From positions 90,265,454 to 90,329,453 of the forward strand of contig NC_052357.1 in assembly GCF_009727055.1 (NCBI RefSeq): a stretch of DNA of 64,000 nt, in the 5' to 3' direction. Origin of the DNA: Benincasa hispida (taxonomy: Eukaryota; Streptophyta; Magnoliopsida; Cucurbitales; Cucurbitaceae). Both the position numbers and the translations under genes were made by a program. The notes below the pieces were generated by a model, which was not told the DNA's origin, searched no databases, and saw only the letters and a list, made by a program, of their open reading frames with translations. Positions 45,805-56,865 of this stretch are shown in pieces (position 1 is the first letter of the stretch; every line of letters starts with the position of its first letter).

Positions 45805-47946
45805 TGAAGGAAATCGAACACGAGGATTTCCATGAGCAGCGGAAAGATCATTCCAAATTACAATTGTATATGAACTTTACAATTACAATCATGAACAGAA
45901 ACACACAATTATGCATTAAATACAGAAATCACAGCATGTAATATATAAGATCAAGGACAAAAGCTACACACTTTTGTAGACTCATCACAAAGCTCCTTGA
46001 TCACGAACGCTCGATCACCGCAACACAGCAACACACGAATGCTCATCCAACACGGCTGTTACACTGCACAAACACCGTGCGCTCAAACTTAGCGATTGCC
46101 TAGGTCACGAACACCCCGAACAACACAAACGGCCTCCACAGAACCTCGACATTGTCGAGTTGAGTATGACACCACCAAGAAGGCTACCTTGGTATTCTTG
46201 GTATGAGAATCCAAAGGGTGGGTTCTGTGTGGACTTGGTTTGAGGCAGAAGACCAGAGGAAGTACAATCGTGTAAACGATTAAGCAAGTAGGAGAAGGCA
46301 GAACCTATCGTATAGGTTGATGTCCAATCGTTTAGGAAAAACTAAGCGATCGTCTAGCAAAACTTATGCGATCGTTGGAGTTAGCTAAACGATTGTCTAG
46401 CAAAAGCTATACAATTGTTAGCTCATCGCTTAGCTGAGTGTCTGTCGTCTACTAACACTCCACGATCGTTTATCTAACTCCAAGCTGTCACTTAGTAAAT
46501 CCAATTTACTTGACAACTTTTCGTGAGAGTATTTCCGAGAGAGGAAATCTTAAAACAACAATTTTCAACATTACTAAAATTAGGAAAACATTTTTCCTTT
46601 TATCTCACGGTTACCATGAAACCACCAATAACCTCCCACTCAATTGATTATTAGAGAAAAAGAGATAATTATCTAATAATTAATATTATTATAAATATAA
46701 ATGATAACCAACTTATCATACTATATTTGTAACCTATAGTTTTAATATTTCATCTAATGAAACATACAAACCATAGCTCTTTTTCTTTTCCTTGGTACTT
46801 AATGTAAATCTCATTTACATTAATCCTCCACTAGATGTATCTCATACATCATATCGATCATATCATATATAATTGAATTACCTCTTGTCAATTTAAACAT
46901 TTCAAATCAACACCAAGAATGATCCTCAACTGAATCCATTAGGCTACCAAGGGGATCTTATGGACCTGTAGCTCGAAGCTCTAACGGTACGTGAATAACT
47001 GACTAAACTCTTTAGTCACGAGATCTACCATCCGTTAACTGCCAGACACTCCACTAAAGACTGATAGTTGAACTTTCCTTACCACAGATATATTATGTGT
47101 CTATCTTAACCAATCAACAGTGCGATAACCCTTTGCAGATTGCTAATAAGTATAGCTCGGCCAATAACCATTATGCTCATGTAGTTACATCTAACTCCTT
47201 AAGTACCACTTATTTCTCTAATGAACATAAGTCATAGTCCTACTATGACTGAGTTCTCTCTTCCAAAGAAAAGTTGTGGCCACTATGTTCAAGATCCGGA
47301 ATCAGCCCTTAAGGGAGCAATCTTTCTACTTACCCCTGTTTCGGGAAAGAAGTGAATTTTATCTTGTCTAATGAGTTTCTAGCTCCCAGATCAGACAAGT
47401 CCCCAAAAGAGTAGGCATGTTAAGTTGGAAATCTGGTCAATCTCACCCATATTAATCAAAGGACCGCTCTTAAAAGCAAGAGTTCCTAAAACACTTAGGA
47501 TTGAGATCGTGTCATCTATGGTCGTTTAGGTGAGATGTAAGTCTCTAGTATCAACGGTGTTATATACAGAGTCTAGTCATCACGTGGTCTGATCTTATAC
47601 AAACTCTTTGTATAGAATACCCTCGCTCGCATGTCTCCACATGAATGGTCAGGATCTACCATCTGTAGTAGTTTACAACACTTGCAAACCTCTACAAAGC
47701 GAGCCATATCTGTAGTGTCACCAGGATCAGGTATCCCACCTTAATCCTTATACTACATACCTATTTAGGTTCTCACTTAAGGCATGATCCATTTATATAT
47801 CACATATAAAGTCTTAAGTTCACATAAGATAACCATGGAGCTTTGTTTATTGGATATGAGTAAATGCCAGGTTATTTTATTCATAAAACAGTGTGTATCA
47901 TTACAAACAACGAGACTCCGGAAAAATTAAGATACCAATCCCAACA
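45805..47946 (-). mobile_element. Solo LTR of family A, minus strand
   Basis: Reverse-oriented 2,142-bp LTR: TGAAGGAAATCGAAC at the left is the inverted LTR end and ...ACCAATCCCAACA at the right is the inverted TGTTGGGATTGGT start. Flanks are GCAAT (45,800-45,804) and GCGAT (47,947-47,951), a target duplication with one mismatch. It contains the hairpin AACCTAT-CGT-ATAGGTT (46,302-46,318) and inverted ACGATCG words. The small ORF at 46,105-46,287 is not a gene. Confidence 0.9.
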
Positions 47947-49805
47947 GCGATAACCTTGGTGATGAACCATGTGGCTTGCCATTTGAAAGAGGAATTTGTA
48001 AGAAGGCCTAGGCGAGAAGGAAGCCTTAGGCGAGGGAGTTGGCATGAAGTAGGTGATGGCATGAAGAAGAGCTTGGTAGGCAATGGTTTGGAGGTTAGTA
48101 TGGGTGATGGAAGTGAGTTATGACCGTAAGAATTGGGCTGTGAAGTTAAGCCAACTTAGGCATTGGTATGTTAAGGAATTAAGTCTGTTAATCTTGATTA
48201 GTGGGCCAAGTGGCACAATTAAGAGCCTAAGATAAAGTTTAGTGGCATGAGGTGGCAATTACTTAGGCAAGGAAGCCATGCAAGTACAAGTATAAATAAG
48301 GGTTAGAAAGAAAGAAATGATTTTGCCATTTTGCTCGTGCCATAGGGAGATTTTGCAGCCAAAGGAAAGTTAAACTAGTGAGGAATGAAACCTGGGGCTG
48401 CAAAGAAGAATCTTCTATGGATCGATGGTGAATTCTTGAAGAAATTAAAGAGTGTTCCAATCTCTATATCATCTGGAGAAAACTATTAAAAATGATAATT
48501 TCTGAGCTCATCACAAGGAATTAGAAGCTCAAATTTTGAGGTAAGATAGCTAGAAGTATGAATAAGAAGTTAATAGAAGGAAGTTTTGAATTTTAATGAA
48601 TAGATTTTGAGTTATAAGTTATGGAAATTGAAACAAGGTTTGTGATGAATAAGCAGGCAGCTGCACAGGTTGACAAGTAGGGGGGTAGGCGGTCACCCCA
48701 GGAAAGTTCCTATCATACACATCTATCGCATGCCCACGCCACTAGGCAAGCAACAGGCCCATCTCTTGGCAGAAGAGCAGTCGTTGCCTAGTGTCTGTGC
48801 GCACCCCTGACACTCAGCTCGCGAGGTTACTATCGAAGCGCACGCCTCCTACTCGAGCGTCTGTGTGTGTGACTTTTTACCCATGAGAGGCCATGCAACA
48901 GCTTATGTGTGTGCCTAAAGCTTAGTATGCGTGACACAGTGCCCATCCACAGTGTCAGTGTGTGCCATTTAGACTTTGGTGTCGTGAGCCTAGTTTGGAC
49001 ATAGTTTTGGGTTTTTCTATGCTTACTTATGAAGGAATTATTCCAAGAGCTTTAATGCATGATTTATGATGGAAAAATGTTTAAACTAGCATGAGTTTTT
49101 AAGCTTGAGTCTACTTGAAGGCTATGAATTCCAATGTTTTGAAGCATGAGTTGTATGAAAAGAAAGTCATATGCTAGATTTTAATATGATGATTCAAATA
49201 TGATGTTATTGATGCAAGCATTCCTAATGTGTTCATGAGTTTCTCTGTTGATATATGTTTTAAATGCTATGTTTTATGTGGAATGTTGTTTTACTATGCA
49301 AAGTATGTTTTATGTAAAGTAAGATTTCAATAACCTAGTTATGAAACCCGATACTAAAGGTAATGAAGGTATCCGGGACCCTGATACTAAAGGAGACACA
49401 GGTATGCAGGGAAGGCCTTTGGGACCCACTTTAGACAACATGAAGGCTTTGGACCATGTGTTATGGTGCTATTAGCCTTTGAGGCATCTCTGCATGCACA
49501 TATGATTCTCATTGAGGTTATTGGTGATATAGGAATTCCACCTCAACTAAGGTTATCGACATTGGGAGTGTGAGCAAAGGGGGCTCCACCTAACTGTGGT
49601 TTAAAGGGTACAAACTTTATGTGATTATTTTATGAGAAATGTTGAATATATGAGCTATTTTTGGGGTTTTCGAAGTCTTGTCGTAGATTTGATGTTGTAT
49701 ATCTATGAGCTTTCAGTAAAATATGGTTTAGCCTTGAAACTATGGAAGTACTTTCCGTTACTATTTGGTTGATACATCATTCAGTATATTCGTGTTATAA
49801 ATGCC

Positions 49806-49830
49806 TTTTTTTTTTTTTAAAAAAAAAAAA
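49806..49830. repeat. T13A12 homopolymer palindrome
   Basis: Thirteen T followed by twelve A with no spacer, inside the family D LTR. It can form a cruciform or hairpin and is prone to sequencing length error. Confidence 0.9.
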
Positions 49831-50286
49831 GTAGTCACTCACTGAGCATTCTAGCTCACTTTTTCAAATGTTTTTCCTCCTCATGTAGCAATCGAAGTCC
49901 AAAAGCCTAACTTACAACTGCCAGTCTGCCACAAGATAGTAGATCTTTGATAGACTTGAAGATTTCTTCGGTCTTGGTCATGTCTTTGATATGTCTAAAG
50001 TTCATGCACATACTAGCTAGTTGGGAAAGGGTAGAAAAACCCTAAGTTTGTAATTATGTTTTGTAGTTTGGTTGTGCACTCTGGTTGTAAATATATGTAA
50101 AAGATGAGATGATGTGTTAGGCCCACTTTGAAATGAGAATGTTTTGTGGTTACTCGACAAGTTTGAGTTGGGTTGCATGAACTATTACTTTTATATACTT
50201 ATCTCTCAAGTGTTCCACGAGTAAGGAAACAGGTTACAGGTTCTAATGGCAGTAGGTGTCATAAGAGGGCTGCCATCTGCTGTCTT

Positions 50287-50804
50287 TGTTGAGATTGATG
50301 CCCTAAATCTCATAGGGTCCTGTAGTTTGTAATTGTATTGTACAAACATTTTATTTATTTAATAAAATATGAGATGCTTCATTTGACATTTAGTAGTATT
50401 AAACCCACAAACCAATAAACTGACATCCAAGGTTATCATCTGTAGCTTAAACATGTATGTAGAGACATATAGGTGGATCGTGTTTAAGTGCTAACCTAAA
50501 TGGTTTGTAGTAGATGGATAAGACTGGATATCTTATCCTAGTGACACTATGAATTCAGCCTGCTTTGTAGATGTTACAATTGTTATAAAGTGCTACAAAT
50601 GATCTGATCTTGACCATTCATGTGGAGACATGTGAGTGGGGGTTAGTCTTTCCATATTCTATATTCTAAAATTTCATAAATTCATGTTGTAATTTTAAAT
50701 TGTTGATAATGGATAATTTTTTTCTGGTTATTCTATAAAAATTGGGATTTGGGATCGATCTCCACTTCTGCATTGGACCGTCACCAGTTCCTTTAGTTTT
50801 CACA
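50287..50804 (+). mobile_element. Short family A-related LTR with internal deletion
   Basis: Starts TGTTGAGATTGATGCCC and follows the family A/A' LTR start for about 350 bp (ACATGTATGTAGAGACATA..GGTGGATC), then skips to the LTR end (GGGATCGATCTCCACTTCTGC...CAGTTCCTTTAG), as in 34,226-34,270. About 1.3 kb of the middle is missing. The join is near 50,640-50,660. No clear target duplication was found. The minus-strand frame 50,666-50,848 is a shadow. Confidence 0.7.
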
Positions 50805-50850
50805 TCCTTTTCTAGGTTAAAAATGTAACCTGGAAAAGGGTGTGACAAGT

Positions 50851-50862
50851 TGGTATCAGGGC
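50851..50862 (+). other. Primer binding site of the gypsy-type element (family D)
   Basis: TGGTATCAGGGC lies three bases after TGTGACA and resembles the initiator-tRNA-Met site TGGTATCAGAGC with one change. It identifies the LTR on the left as a 5' LTR. Confidence 0.75.
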
Positions 50863-51104
50863 AAGTGGTTTTGAGGGAAACTTAGGATCATGCATATAAA
50901 CTAGGAGCATGTAAACTCTATAATATGTCTAATGCCATGCGATATTATAGAAACCGGGCCCCGTAGAAGTGTGGTAGACTATATAAGCGAATAGTAAATG
51001 GGGATCTAGACCCTACCAAAAACCTAATAACTTAGAAGGTAGAGTCTGCGGAAGAGTATAGTAACCCTTAGGAGAGGGTTAATCCTAACATGGAAGATAG
51101 GGTT
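50863..51104 (+). other. Short interior of the family D element
   Basis: About 240 bp of leader-like sequence after the primer site, with no coding pattern. It is cut by the LTR stub at 51,105. Confidence 0.5.
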
Positions 51105-51315
51105 TGTTGGGTTTTATGCCCTAAAACTTATAGATAAAAAATGTAAATAATTGACTGTCATCAATAAAGAGTTGGTGATTTCAATAAGTATTATTGATTG
51201 TGATGAGTTCGTTTTATCTTAACAACCCTAAATCCAATAAACTACCATCCTAGGTTGTCTTATGAGTTCTGAACTATATGTGGAGACATACAGGTACAGA
51301 TGTTCAAGATATAAT
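51105..51315 (+). mobile_element. Stub of a family B-like LTR
   Basis: TGTTGGGTTTTATGCCC..AAACTTATAG, AATAAACTACCATCC and ATATGTGGAGACATA follow the start of the family B LTR for about 210 bp. It then ends at the CACTA terminus. The remainder is not found to the right. Confidence 0.7.
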
Positions 51316-51557
51316 CACTACAAGAATTTTGGGCTTTCATGTTGGTTGAAAAAAGTGAAATCGGATGTATAATGTCGGTTTTGTTTTTTTTTTTAAAAGG
51401 ATCTTTGATGTCAGTTTTAAACTGACATTGTAGGATACCTTTAATGTCGATTTTAAACCGACATTAAAGACCCGCTTCATTTTTTCCTCTAACTTTCAAT
51501 TTTCCCCCCATTTTTTTCATTTCCCTCTTTCTTTCTCTTCAACAACCATTTTCTGCC

Positions 51558-52020
51558 ATGAATGCCAAAATCCAAGCTCTGTTACTCAAGATCTTCTTCT
51601 TTCTCTTTGCTTTCAACACTTTAACTCTCTGCATTTACTTCACTTCTCACTCCAAAACCTCCCCTCCCACTTCCCTTCATCGAAATCCTACTTTCGAAAA
51701 ATGCTTCCCCTTCCCGAAAAACCTACATTCTTCCAATTCCTAGCCCATCTTACCTTCTTATCTCCCTTGGTCTCACTCCCCTATCCCTCCCCTTTCCTGT
51801 GAGGCCTATTTCGGAAATGGCTTCACGCACCGTGTAGATCTTTTCAAGCCTAAACTTGTCGGATGGTTCCGGTGCTGGTATAGTGAAACTCTCGAGAGCT
51901 CCATGTAGAGGGAGGGGGGAGAGTGCGAATGTGGCCGGAGAGGATCTACATGTCCGGAGGAGGCGAGCGGATTGAAGAGGCGATCAGAAGAAAGGAAGAG
52001 ATGGAGTTGCAACTGAGGTC
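51558..52020 (+). pseudogene. Captured fragment of a GT61-like glycosyltransferase gene
   Basis: A start codon is followed by a membrane-anchor segment (KIFFFLFAFNTLTLCIYF, residues 11-28) as in Golgi type II proteins. After a stop (51,741) the same frame continues with PSYLPWSHSP, CEAYFGNGFTHRVDL, GWFRCWYSETLESSM. Then a frameshift leads to RMWPERIYMSGGGERIEEA. This pattern of a Cys-x-x-YFGNGFT..RVD segment, WFRCWYSETL and MSxGGE recalls the N-terminal part of plant GT61 (DUF563) glycosyltransferases. The catalytic C-terminal part is absent. Lying between CACTA subterminal repeats, it looks like a gene piece captured by the transposon. Family assignment is from memory. Confidence 0.55.
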
Positions 52021-53829
52021 AAGGATCAGAAGAACCGTTCAAGCTTTATTTCAGCACCGTCGAAGCCAAGGTTTGTCTGATTCGTTCATATTTTTCATTT
52101 TTCTCTTAGATCTAACCATGAAATCCGCTCAAGCTCCGTGCCAATACATTTAAACATGTTTTTAAGGTCTTATTTGTCTAGTTTGTTCGATTTGTTCATT
52201 GTTCAAGCTTTATTCTAGCTATTTTTTTTGTTCGTTCCAGTGTCGTCGTAGCTGAGGTCCATTTCAAAGTTTGTTTTAGGTCTGTCAAAGCAGCTATTTT
52301 TAATGGATTGTTTGGATCTTAAGGAGTTTAGCTACATTGTTTAGATATGAGTGGAAGCCTCTTAGGTTTACTCTCGTTTTCAATCCAAGTCATTTGTTGT
52401 TCAAAAGGTGAAATATTCTTTTAGTATTTCTTTGACATTTAGTAATTTGAAGTTATTTCAATCTTTCAGTTTTTTATTTCAATGATTATGTTTCTTTTTT
52501 GTGAAATTATAAATTGGAAACTTTTTTTCTTCAAGAAGAGTTAAACCATAAACTAAGGTTTTTTTTTATTCAGTTTCATTTTCGTAAGGCACTACATAGT
52601 CTTATCACAGGGAAATTTATCTTCTTTTTTTTGAAAAAAAAAATTATGAAGAAGATGAAAATGCTAAAGTTAGAAGGATAAAACTAGAAACTAACTTGGT
52701 CAAGAACAAAAAGATGAAGTTATAAACAACGAGAATATTATCATTTTTTTTATTTTCTACATAACTTCAGCATATTTTAGTTTATTTTCATTATCTACAT
52801 TAATATTTCATTTTCACCATCTGAAAATCATTGAAGAAAAGGCTGACAATCAACATAAGAAGATAGGGAGATTGAGGAAGTAGAGAGAGATTCCAATGTA
52901 AAGTCATCAAGAATTTCATGGATGTTGACATCTCCAAGCCATTGCTTCAAGTACTCCACACCACAATTCTTGTTGCAAAATCTTACGGAGAATGCAGAAT
53001 TGAGCCAGGGTATATATTTTGGTAGATAAAGGAAGTCCAAGATGAAAAAGGGAAAAAAAGGGAAAAAGAGGAGTTTTGTTTAGAGTATAAACTGACAAAC
53101 TCCTATTCAAAATCATTTTAATTCAATGCAGCAATGTAATGAGTTACTACATACAATTTCATCTTTTTAACATATTTCTCTCTTATTGTACCTCTTTTGG
53201 TGGTTATAGATCTCTACAAAAGACTATAATCAATGAAATGGTTGTTAATGAGCGAGGGTGTTATGGTGGTTGGAGGTAATATTTTACTGTGTTGATTAAA
53301 CATAGGATGGAAGTGTTGTTGGATATAAACAAGTTCATTCCCTAGTGCTTGTATGCAAAATTAAATTTGTTTGCCTATTGTTAGATTCTCTAAAACTTCC
53401 ATCTTACTATTGATAATGCCTCAACTCATTTTCCCATTAGAAAAGCTTATCTTTTGTTATATGTTTTTTTTTATCAATTCAGTGACAGAATCTGGTCGAT
53501 ATGGGTTGCAGTGAAGAAGTTTGAAGCGCAGGGCTCAGGATCTCTCAGTACAATGACTAGAAATGGCGTGGAATAGATTTGAGCGATGCATGAGATCAAA
53601 TGCAAATCGATTTGATATTTTTCAAGGCCTGAATTATTGTACGACCATTTAAATTATAATTTTATAGCAAAATTTATGGATTAAATGTAATAGATTTACA
53701 ATCCATATATAAATAATATATCATAGCCACAATGTTTGATGATGAAGTGTCATGTTATACTTTTTGACCGAAAAAATGGATTCGGCAACAAAATATTAAA
53801 AAAATGGACAATAATTGATGAAACGGACA
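52021..53829. other. CACTA interior without a recognised gene
   Basis: Intron-like AT-rich DNA after the captured fragment, with pyrimidine runs. A minus-strand frame at 52,828-53,040 (SAFSVRFCNKNCGVEYLKQ and onwards) looks protein-like in composition, but I recognise no family. It could be a second captured piece or chance. Confidence 0.35.
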
Positions 53830-54047
53830 AATTTCGGGCTTCAATGTCGGTTTAAAGGGATTTAATGTCGGTTGAAACTGACATTAAAGATAGTGTTATT
53901 CAAGCCTTTTAATGTAAGTTTAAAACCGACATTAAAGGGCTTTAATAACACTATCTTTAATGTCGGTTGTCAACCGACATTAAAGCTCTTTAATGTCAGT
54001 TTAAAATCGAAAGCCCTTTAATATTGGTTTAAAACTGACATTAAAGC
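53830..54047. repeat. Palindromic CACTA subterminal repeat array
   Basis: Units like TTTAATGTCGGTTTAAAACC and CCGACATTAAAG repeat in both orientations about seven times. Larger pairs exist too: ATAGTGTTATT near 53,892 and AATAACACTATC near 53,944 flank a symmetrical middle. These are likely transposase binding sites. Confidence 0.8.
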
Positions 54048-54057
54048 TCAGCTTCCT

Positions 54058-54700
54058 CTACTTCTTGATCGAAGATGAAATGATAATGGGTGAATGCGGC
54101 AAAAGGGGTTGGCTAGCTTCTTCTGCTTCAATAGGGTAAATGGTGGCTAAAGGTTGGATGGATAATGGGGGAAGTGGACGCACTGCGGGCGATGGTGCAT
54201 TGTGGAGATGAGTGGGAATAGGGTCATGCGTCGCACCCACCGGTGTAATATTTGGGATGAACAGTGGTGGGGCGGGCTTTGTGTAGGGTTTCTTGGTAGC
54301 TGCAGAAGAAGAAGGGCACTGCTGCCTCGGTTTGGTGGGAGTTTTGGGTTTAGGTTTTGCGGTGGTTTTGGGTTTTGGGTGGGTTTTAGAGGATTTCGGG
54401 TTTGTGGTGGTTTTGATGGGTTTCGACCGAGATGGTCGCTGGGATGTAAAGGAAGGCCCGTCGTGCAAAGGCTTGGTTGAAACGGGGGTTTTGAAGTTCG
54501 ACGAGGGTTTGGAGGGAGCGACATTGAAGCAGAGCAAGATGAGAAGGAACTTACCAGCAACATGCCTCCATAGCTTATCGATTGGTTTTTGCTATCGGAT
54601 GCTAAAGACATTGTGGCTGAAGGCTGACCGGCGTAACGGGCTTGATCGAAGGGCAGTGGAGGCTTCAGACGCTAAGGTTTTTTTTCGAATAATGATTTGA
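54058..54700 (-). CDS. Pro/Lys/Thr-rich ORF, function unknown
   Basis: On the minus strand a 159-codon open frame (54,537-54,058) codes for a low-complexity segment of KPKPKTPTKP, TTTNPKSSKTHPKPK and PSSSAATKKPYTKPAPP type. A second frame (54,611-54,147) overlaps it. A TATA-like CTATAAAACGC lies near 54,733-54,743 and a leader rich in TCTTC follows it, so a promoter and 5' end are plausible. It is on the same strand as, and downstream of, the gypsy gag, so it could be the N-terminal part of an extra ORF of that element. A captured host gene (extensin or arabinogalactan-like) is the alternative. It ends where CACTA repeats begin. No family assignment is justified. Confidence 0.35.
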
Positions 54701-54739
54701 AGGAGATGGAAGAAGAGAGAAGATTGAAGGGTTGCGTTT

Positions 54740-55390
54740 TATAGGTCGGTGGGAGAGAGAATGGTGAAGTCAGGCAGCACTGACATTCACATTTATTAAG
54801 AAGACGAAAGGATGTGCCTAGGATTTCTAAACAATCGAGTGTTTTGTGTTTTCAAGATGCGTCCTTTCGATTTGGGCCATGCGTTGGCTTAAGTCCATCA
54901 CATCAGTTTATTCCCATCCTAAGCTTCTTTCGATTGTACACAACTTTTTTTTTTATTTAACTCAAAATTAAATAAGACTCTTAAATAAGAAAGCAATAAC
55001 ATTCATCAATCAACTTAAAATGTAACGCAAACAAGCAAACAATGAGTAAACACAAATGCAGTGATAAAATACATAATGCAAAAGAAATGAAGGTAGAAGA
55101 AGTGTCCCTGGAATATGTGTCGATGTGAACGTAGGGATGCTTCGACATAGCCTCAGTTGGCTTCGCATAATATGAGGGATGACTTTTGTTGTTCTACACC
55201 ATCTTCAAAGTAGGGCTTCACTCCTTGCCCATTTACCTTGAACGTATTTGTACCATCCTCCCGCGTCAACTCTACTGCTTCTTTGTATTCCCTGAGGTTT
55301 CCGTGCTGCTGGGCAAGACTTTAGGCTGTCGATTCTTCAACTCATTTGCAATCTGCCCCACTTGTATCTCTAGAGTTCTGATGGAAGATG
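54740..55390. other. Interior of the minus-strand gypsy element, no clear ORF
   Basis: Between the Pro/Lys-rich ORF and gag. It includes a pyrimidine tract near 54,943 and TCCAGGGACACTTC on the minus strand near 55,110. Nothing coding is supported. Confidence 0.4.
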
Positions 55391-55399
55391 CCTGGATTT

Positions 55400-56656
55400 T
55401 TAGAAATGCGTCGTTCTAGGCGATATACTTCTTTAAGAGATTTTCAAGTGGAGATGTTGAACTCGACGTATGACCTTCTTTATAAAAGGGTTATTGGTGC
55501 GGCAGCTGCGTTGGCTGGAATCAAAGCGGTGGTCCTTGCTTCTGCTGCTAGTTTACCCCTGAGTGGTGTGGCTTCTGTTGATTACCTGCCCAAGAGAAAT
55601 TTGGATGGTTCCTTCATCTGGGATTATATGTGTTTGAGAATGGGTTATTTTTAATAAAGCATACCAATTGCAGATTTTGTTGGCAATTAGAGTAGGAATG
55701 GGGATCTCCACAACCCACACAACTAACCATGGCTGTACGAATGTTTCTACCTGATTTACCTTTTGCGGGTTTGATGCATTCCCTAGTGACATATTCTGCA
55801 AAAGGTTTGTCATATTAACCACTTGTGTAGAGAGCGTGGCTATTCACATTCTGAGATCGCCTCTTCCTTTCTGCTCTTGCGTCGTAAGTGTCATCCACCC
55901 ATTCCATATTATGCTTGGCTATGCGGTCCAATATTTCCTTAGCTTTAGTATAAGATTTGTCCATGATACCACCAGCTGCAGCTGCATCGGCTGCCATTTG
56001 AGACTCTCTGTTTAATCTGCCATAAAAAGTCACCATCTGGATGGTTAATGGTAATCCATGATTAGGGCAATTTTTGACAAATCCTTTGAAGTGCTCCCAT
56101 GCGACACTCAAGGTTTCAAATTCTTCCTACTCGAAGTTCATGATCTCTCTTCGCCTCATTACGTTGGTAGTGGGAGGGAAGTATTTCTACATGAATTTCT
56201 CCATCAACTTTTCCCAGGTTGTGATCTCTCCAAGCTTCAAAGTACTTACCCATTGCTTTGCGTCGTCACGCAAAGAATATGGGAATAAAGGTAGCCTGAT
56301 AGCTTCTAGGGTGATTCCAGGAATCATAAATGAGTTGCACGTCTCCAGAAACGTTTCACATGGGCTTGAGGGTTTTTTCTCTGAGCACCCCTAAATTTTC
56401 CAACTGTTTGGAGCACTTATAACATCACAGATTTCATCTCAAATCTTGTCCCATCTGGCGTTAGGTATATGATCCTTGGTGAGAAATCATACAACCCAGG
56501 AGACGCATACTCCCGCATGGGACGCATACTACTGTTTGCCATTATGATAGGATTTTCCGTAGCGTGGGCTAGTTGTTGAGGTAAGTTTTGATTCGTTTGT
56601 TCGTCCGCCATTTGTTGTTGCCTGGTTTGTTGTCTGAGCAGTTGTTGCCTTAACAT
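55400..56656 (-). pseudogene. Ty3/gypsy gag remnant, minus strand
   Basis: Right to left: MLRQQLLRQQ..MADEQTNQNL (56,656-56,417) opens the frame. After a frameshifted segment with sequence typical of the retrotransposon gag domain (a YSLRDDAKQW-like stretch near 56,270, KFMxKYFPP-like near 56,190), it continues as MSVAWEHFKGFVKNCPNHG, QMVTFYGRLN, and ILDRIAKHNMEWVDD (56,111-55,815). Then follow a second frame with MVNMTNLLQNMS (55,822-55,553) and DEGTIQISLG. The order and wording fit the gag of Athila-like gypsy elements. No zinc knuckle, protease or RT is seen to the left, so the rest was lost. The + strand ORFs here are shadows. Confidence 0.75.
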
Positions 56657-56842
56657 ACGGTGACGATTATATCGATTTCTTCATCAGAAGGTCCTTTCAA
56701 CTTTGTGGTCATATACAAGTTCAGGAGTGTTCTCCCTGCTCATAAACGTTTACAAGCTTCGGCTTAGCTCATAATACTCCCTCAGCTGAAGTTTTCCTAC
56801 AAAAGATACAAGCAAAATTTCTGGTTATTTTTATTGCTGAAT

Positions 56843-56860
56843 CCCCAGCAACGGCGCCAA
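56843..56860 (-). other. Gypsy primer binding site
   Basis: On the minus strand TTGGCGCCGTTGCTGGGG, nearly the TGGCGCCGTTGCCGGGG site common in plant gypsy elements. It marks the LTR at 56,866-58,415 as the 5' LTR of a minus-strand element. Confidence 0.85.
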
Positions 56861-56865
56861 AAACT

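Larger units (their letters stand above)
45570..50847 (+). mobile_element. Gypsy-type LTR (family D) with nested LTRs
   Basis: The right edge is well set: ...GGGTGTGACA (50,847) followed by a primer site at 50,851. The LTR body is 45,570-45,804, 47,947-50,286 and about 50,805-50,847, once two inserted LTRs are removed. A TATA box TATAAATAAGG lies at 48,291. Gypsy-like features are its large size, CACTCACTGAGCATT near 49,837 and the ending TGTGACA. The left edge is uncertain. It may be a 5' LTR, because a short interior follows. The small frames at 47,893-48,123 and 48,263-48,460 are not supported. Confidence 0.6.
51316..54055 (+). mobile_element. CACTA transposon, 5' end with subterminal repeats
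   Basis: Terminus CACTACAAGAA at 51,316 is the standard plant CACTA (En/Spm) end. Subterminal palindromes TTAATGTCG.TTTTAAACCGACATTAA occur at 51,366-51,470 and again, in a dense array, at 53,830-54,047. The interior holds a host-derived coding fragment (51,558-52,020) and no transposase, so it is non-autonomous. The matching TTCTTGTAGTG end is not seen, so the right limit is approximate. Near 53,830, TTTCGGGCTTCAATGTCGG resembles the inner terminus at 51,325 in the same orientation, so two elements may be joined. Confidence 0.7.

Noticed and set aside
54202..54700. Gly/Phe-rich + strand frames
   Set aside because: They are antisense to the Pro/Lys-rich minus-strand ORF, which has the better leader and context.
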